From CBDUBS01 sp965365445 (GTDB taxonomy: Bacteria > Bacteroidota > Rhodothermia > Rhodothermales > DASSAV01): a stretch of 8,575 nucleotides of DNA. This document shows positions 5,841-8,575 of this stretch, piece after piece. The notes below the pieces were generated by a model that had not been told where the DNA came from, searched no databases, and saw only the letters and a list, made by a program, of their open reading frames with translations. The DNA is taken from contig CBDUBS010000157.1 in assembly GCA_965365445.1 (NCBI GenBank), forward strand, positions 1-8,575, read 5' to 3'. Position numbers and translations under genes: made by a program. The number at the start of each line of letters is the position of its first letter. The stretch's first letter is position 1.

Positions 5841-6004
5841 GATACTCCGATATAGACACGTCATCCCGCGCCCCGCAGAGCGGGACAGGCTCGACGCGGG
5901 ATCTCAAAAGGGCTTCATCACGGCCTTCGTGTTCAGGGCTTCATCCATGCCTTCTGAGATCCCGGCTGCCGCCGTCGGTAGACGGCGGAGGGGCCGGGAT
6001 GACG
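5841..6004. repeat. R3: palindromic intergenic repeat inside the catabolic cluster
   Basis: This is a third copy, about 5.3 kb from R2. The lead-in GATACTCCGATATAGACACG is a diverged match to 482-501. Bases 5856-5906 are identical to 497-547. It differs from R2 in two ways. GGGCTTCATC appears twice (5910-5919 and 5936-5945), adding 26 bases. The loop of the right-hand palindrome, ATCCCGGC (5959-5966) to GCCGGGAT (5993-6000), contains an extra perfect 8-bp hairpin, CCGCCGTC-GGTA-GACGGCGG (5969-5988). It lies between glutamate dehydrogenase and the aminotransferase, so if the cluster is one transcript it forms a strong internal mRNA structure. Confidence 0.85.
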
Positions 6005-6080
6005 TGGTAAATGCAGAGGATTACGAGAAAGGGGCCGGGATGACGAAGCGGGACGGGATGACGAAGGGGGCCGGGGGATG
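5992..6080. repeat. Repeated right-arm motifs after R3
   Basis: GGCCGGGATGACG occurs at 5992-6004 and 6033-6045. A one-base variant GGACGGGATGACG follows at 6051-6063 and a degenerate GGCCGGGGGATG at 6069-6080. Spacing is irregular, unlike the 24-bp period after R2, but the trend is the same: the right arm is multiplied on the + strand and the left arm is not. Confidence 0.75.
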
Positions 6081-6197
6081 TGGATTTGTGAGGGGGCGGG
6101 GCGTGGTGGTATTTTGAGGGGATGGGGTTTCGTGCGGGGTGTGGGCGCAATCGGTGCGGGGCGAAGGGACGCTACGCGCCATGTTTCATGAACAACC
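6064..6197 (+). other. G-rich non-coding leader before the aminotransferase
   Basis: No gene is supported. The + strand carries G runs at 6066-6070, 6073-6077, 6092-6096, 6098-6101, 6118-6121, 6124-6127, 6136-6139 and 6143-6145, a marked strand asymmetry. No clear promoter was found; TATTTTG at 6110-6116 is one T short of the Bacteroidota -7 box. No terminator was seen between 5786 and here, so read-through from the upstream operon is possible. Confidence 0.5.
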
Positions 6198-7388
6198 ATG
6201 AGCGAACCTGTCGTATCGGGGAAGGTCAGGGAGTTTTTCCACAGCGGATCGGCCATTCGGAAGATGTTCGAGGAAGGGCTGATGCTCAAAGAGCGGTACG
6301 GGGCCGGGAACGTCGCGGATCTGTCCATCGGCAACCCGGCCTTCGGGCCGCCCGAAGCGTTCCGGGAGGCGATGCGGCAGGCGGCCGCCGAACCGGGCCT
6401 GCACGGCTACATGACCAATGCGGGGTTTGGCGAGGTGCGGGAGAAGGTAGCCGGGTGGCTGATCGGGAACGGGTTTTTCGAGCGCATCGACCCCGCCCGG
6501 ATCGTCATGACGGTCGGTGCGGCCGGCGCAATGAACGTCGTCCTGAAAACCATCCTCAACAGAGGCGACGAGGTCATCGTACTGAAACCCTACTTCACCG
6601 AATACCGCTTTTACGTGGATAACCACGGAGGGGTGCTGCGGCCGGTGGACACGGCCCCCGATTTCGGGCTGGACATCGACCGGATAGCCGGGGCCATCGG
6701 CGCGAAAACCCGGGCCATCATCATCAACTCGCCGAACAACCCGACCGGGCGGGTTTACGGGAGAGCCTCGCTCCAGCAACTGGCGGAGCTGCTCGAAGCA
6801 TCGCACCGAAGGTACGGCAAGTGGGTGTACGCCCTTTCCGACGAGCCGTACCGGGAGATCCTGTACGACGGGACGCCGTTTACCTCGCTCGCTGCGCTCT
6901 ACCGGAATACGTTCCTCTGCTACTCCTGGTCGAAAGCGTTCAACATCCCCGGTGAGCGGATCGGGTACGTCGCCGTTCATCCCGATATGGAGGTGGAGGA
7001 CTGGCCGCTGCTGCTGGGGTCGCTTGCGATGTGCAACCGGTTTCTGGGGTTCGTCAACGCGCCGGCGTACATGCAGCGGGTGATCGCGGCCTCCCTCGAT
7101 GCGACGCTCGATACCCGGCATTACCGGGTGAAACGATCCCGGCTGTGCGCCGCTCTCGACGAGGGGGGGTACCGATACGAGCCGCCGGAGGGAGCATTTT
7201 ACTTCTTTCCCGAAACGCCCGGCGACGAAGCCGCCTTCATCGAGCGGGCCAAAGCCAACCTTCTGCTGGTCGTCCCCGGCAGCTCCTTCGGGAGGGAGGG
7301 GTATTTCCGGATGTCGTACGCTTGCCCGGAGGAGACCATCGACCTGGCGTGCCGGAAGCTCATCGAACTCGGGAGGACCCGGACGTGA
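6198..7388 (+). CDS. PLP-dependent class I/II aminotransferase, 396 aa
   Basis: The enzyme transfers an amino group from an amino acid to a 2-oxoacid, normally 2-oxoglutarate, in the cytoplasm. Fold type I features appear in order: LSIGNPAFGPP (42-52), substrate-side Y71 in GYMTNAGFGEVRE, GAAGAMN (107-113), SPNNPTG (178-184), D215 in LSDEPYREILYDG, and the PLP lysine K246 in SWSKAFNIPGERIGY with R254. R371 in YFRMSYA is the usual carboxylate-binding arginine. Length is normal. The ATG at 6198 has no good Shine-Dalgarno; nearby ATGs at 6181 and 6188 are out of frame. The closest families I recall are aspartate/aromatic/branched-chain-like aminotransferases of anaerobes, so the amino acid used cannot be fixed. 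A 4-nt overlap with the acyl-CoA synthetase gene and proximity to VOR and GDH suggest catabolic deamination rather than biosynthesis. Confidence 0.88.
   Translation: MSEPVVSGKVREFFHSGSAIRKMFEEGLMLKERYGAGNVADLSIGNPAFGPPEAFREAMRQAAAEPGLHGYMTNAGFGEVREKVAGWLIGNGFFERIDPARIVMTVGAAGAMNVVLKTILNRGDEVIVLKPYFTEYRFYVDNHGGVLRPVDTAPDFGLDIDRIAGAIGAKTRAIIINSPNNPTGRVYGRASLQQLAELLEASHRRYGKWVYALSDEPYREILYDGTPFTSLAALYRNTFLCYSWSKAFNIPGERIGYVAVHPDMEVEDWPLLLGSLAMCNRFLGFVNAPAYMQRVIAASLDATLDTRHYRVKRSRLCAALDEGGYRYEPPEGAFYFFPETPGDEAAFIERAKANLLLVVPGSSFGREGYFRMSYACPEETIDLACRKLIELGRTRT
7372..7376 (+). promoter_or_regulatory. Shine-Dalgarno supporting the GTG start of the acyl-CoA synthetase
   Basis: GGAGG lies 8 bases before GTG at 7385. 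The GTG overlaps the aminotransferase stop as GTGA (7385-7388), a typical arrangement for coupled translation. Confidence 0.8.
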
Positions 7389-8575
7389 CCGAACCGACGG
7401 AGGCCGGACCGGACCCTGCACTCCGGCCGTTTTTCGATCCGAAGGGCATAGCCGTCATCGGCGCATCGGGCGACCCGGCGAAGCTCGGCTACGGCCTGGC
7501 GCGCAACCTGCTGACCGGCGACTTTCGGGGGCCTGTGCATCTCGTCAACGCCCGGGGCGGAGCGATTCTGGGCCGCCCCGCTCATTCCTGCATCGCCGAC
7601 GTACCGGACCCCTTCGATCTCGCCGTCCTGCTCATCCCCCCGGACCGGATTCCGGCAGCCCTGGAGGAGTGCGGCCGGCGCGGCGTTCGGGCCGTTGTCA
7701 TCGGCAGCGGTGGATTCCGGGAAACCGGCCCGGCCGGGGCGCTCCTGGAGGACGAATGCCTGCGGGCGGCCCGCCGTTACGGGATACGCTTCATCGGGCC
7801 GAACGGCATCGGTGTGGCGGTCGCCCGCGCCGGGTTCAACGCGACGTTCCTGGCGCCGCCCGGTCCGTCGGGGGGCGGGGTGGCTTTTCTGTCGCAATCC
7901 GGAGCCGTCGGCGCGGCCGCCATCGACTGGGCGCGGGCCAACGGTTCGGGCTTCTCCGTACTGATCAGCCTGGGCAACGAAGCCGACCTGTGCGCGACGG
8001 ATTTGCTCGGGTGGGCCGCACGGGAGCCCGGTACCCGAGCGATTGCCCTGTACCTGGAAAGCATCCGGGACGGGCGGCGTTTCGTTGAGGAAGCCGCCGC
8101 CGTTTCGGCGAGGGTTCCGGTCGTCGTACTCAAGGTGGGGCGTTCCGAGGCGGGGCGGCTGGCCGCTTCCTCGCATACGGGCGCGCTGGCCGGCAGCGAA
8201 GCCGCTTACGACGCGGCGTTCCGCAAGGCGGGGGTGATCCGGGCGGATACCACCGAGCAACTGCTGGCCTGGAGCAGCGCCCTGGCCTGGAGCCGCCCCC
8301 CGCAGGGGCCCGGCGTGGCCGTGCTGACCAATGCCGGAGGTCCCGGTGTAACCGCCGCCGACGCCCTCGAAGCGGCAGGGATGCGGGTTCCCCGGCTCTC
8401 CGAGCCAACCCGGCGGGAGCTGGCGGCCTTCCTTCCGCCGGCCGCCGGAACGGCGAATCCGGTGGATGTGCTCGCGGGGGCCTCGCCCGTACAGTTCGAG
8501 CGGGCGCTCGGCTGCCTGCTGGCGGACGAAGGGGTTGATGCGGCCGTGGTCATCTTCCCGCCCCCGCCTGCGGGG
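7385..8575 (+). CDS. ADP-forming acyl-CoA (acetyl-CoA) synthetase, alpha region; 3' end outside window
   Basis: The frame opens at GTG 7385 and stays open for 397 codons to the window edge. The family converts acyl-CoA, ADP and phosphate to the free acid, CoA and ATP, in one enzyme. The N-terminal CoA-binding domain is clear: FFDPKGIAVIGASGDPAKLG, then VLLIPPDRIPAALEECGRRG and GIRFIGPNGIGV. The next domain has FLSQSGAVGAAAIDWA, LISLGNEADL and ALYLESIRDGRRF. H264 in SSHTGALAGSEAAYD is the expected phosphorylated histidine (His257 alpha in the Pyrococcus enzyme, from memory). VLTNAGGPGVTAADALE starts the third domain. Family members are either separate alpha (about 460 aa) and beta chains or one chain near 700 aa; the window ends too early to tell. 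Protein acetyltransferases of the Pat/PatZ type share these domains but usually lack the functional histidine. The context favours energy conservation from VOR-made acyl-CoAs. Confidence 0.87.
   Translation, partial: MTEPTEAGPDPALRPFFDPKGIAVIGASGDPAKLGYGLARNLLTGDFRGPVHLVNARGGAILGRPAHSCIADVPDPFDLAVLLIPPDRIPAALEECGRRGVRAVVIGSGGFRETGPAGALLEDECLRAARRYGIRFIGPNGIGVAVARAGFNATFLAPPGPSGGGVAFLSQSGAVGAAAIDWARANGSGFSVLISLGNEADLCATDLLGWAAREPGTRAIALYLESIRDGRRFVEEAAAVSARVPVVVLKVGRSEAGRLAASSHTGALAGSEAAYDAAFRKAGVIRADTTEQLLAWSSALAWSRPPQGPGVAVLTNAGGPGVTAADALEAAGMRVPRLSEPTRRELAAFLPPAAGTANPVDVLAGASPVQFERALGCLLADEGVDAAVVIFPPPPAG

Noticed and set aside
6110..6116. TATTTTG as a Bacteroidota -7 promoter for the aminotransferase
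   Set aside because: One T short of TAnnTTTG and no -33 element was seen; in a G-rich tract this is too weak to list.

Overview
This is a GC-rich bacterial window (I judge it about two-thirds G+C by eye) in which every gene lies on the + strand. The branched-chain 2-oxoacid oxidoreductase subtype, frequent absence of a strong Shine-Dalgarno, one TAnnTTTG-type promoter candidate and the DUF2892-like fragment fit a high-GC member of the Bacteroidota/Rhodothermota/Balneolota group. That placement is inference only.

Layout. 1-290: C-terminal end of a small membrane protein (DUF2892/YgaP-like). 291-675: cluster of palindromic intergenic repeats. 782-1228: small secreted lipocalin-like protein, closed by a strong intrinsic terminator (1240-1271). 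1272-1529: non-coding stretch with a candidate promoter and leader hairpins. 1530-5785: three tightly packed genes: a 2-oxoacid:ferredoxin oxidoreductase delta-alpha fusion, a beta-gamma fusion of the same enzyme (23-nt overlap), and glutamate dehydrogenase (7-nt gap). 5786-6197: non-coding gap with a second copy of the repeat family and a G-rich tract. 6198-7388: class I aminotransferase. 7385-8575 (runs off the window): ADP-forming acyl-CoA synthetase, coupled by a 4-nt GTGA overlap.

Read together, the last five genes form a nearly complete route for oxidative amino acid fermentation. The aminotransferase moves the amino group to 2-oxoglutarate; glutamate dehydrogenase regenerates 2-oxoglutarate and releases ammonia; the VOR-type oxidoreductase turns the 2-oxoacid into acyl-CoA, CO2 and reduced ferredoxin; the ADP-forming synthetase makes ATP and the free acid. 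This is the logic known from peptide-fermenting Thermococcales, here in one apparently bacterial cluster with the usual four oxidoreductase subunits merged into two polypeptides.

The other notable content is a mosaic palindromic repeat family in both long intergenic gaps. Its arms are CGTCATCCCGCG and GGCCGGGATGACG, with locally expanded tandem hairpin units. No RNA genes, CRISPR arrays, transposase genes or origins were seen.
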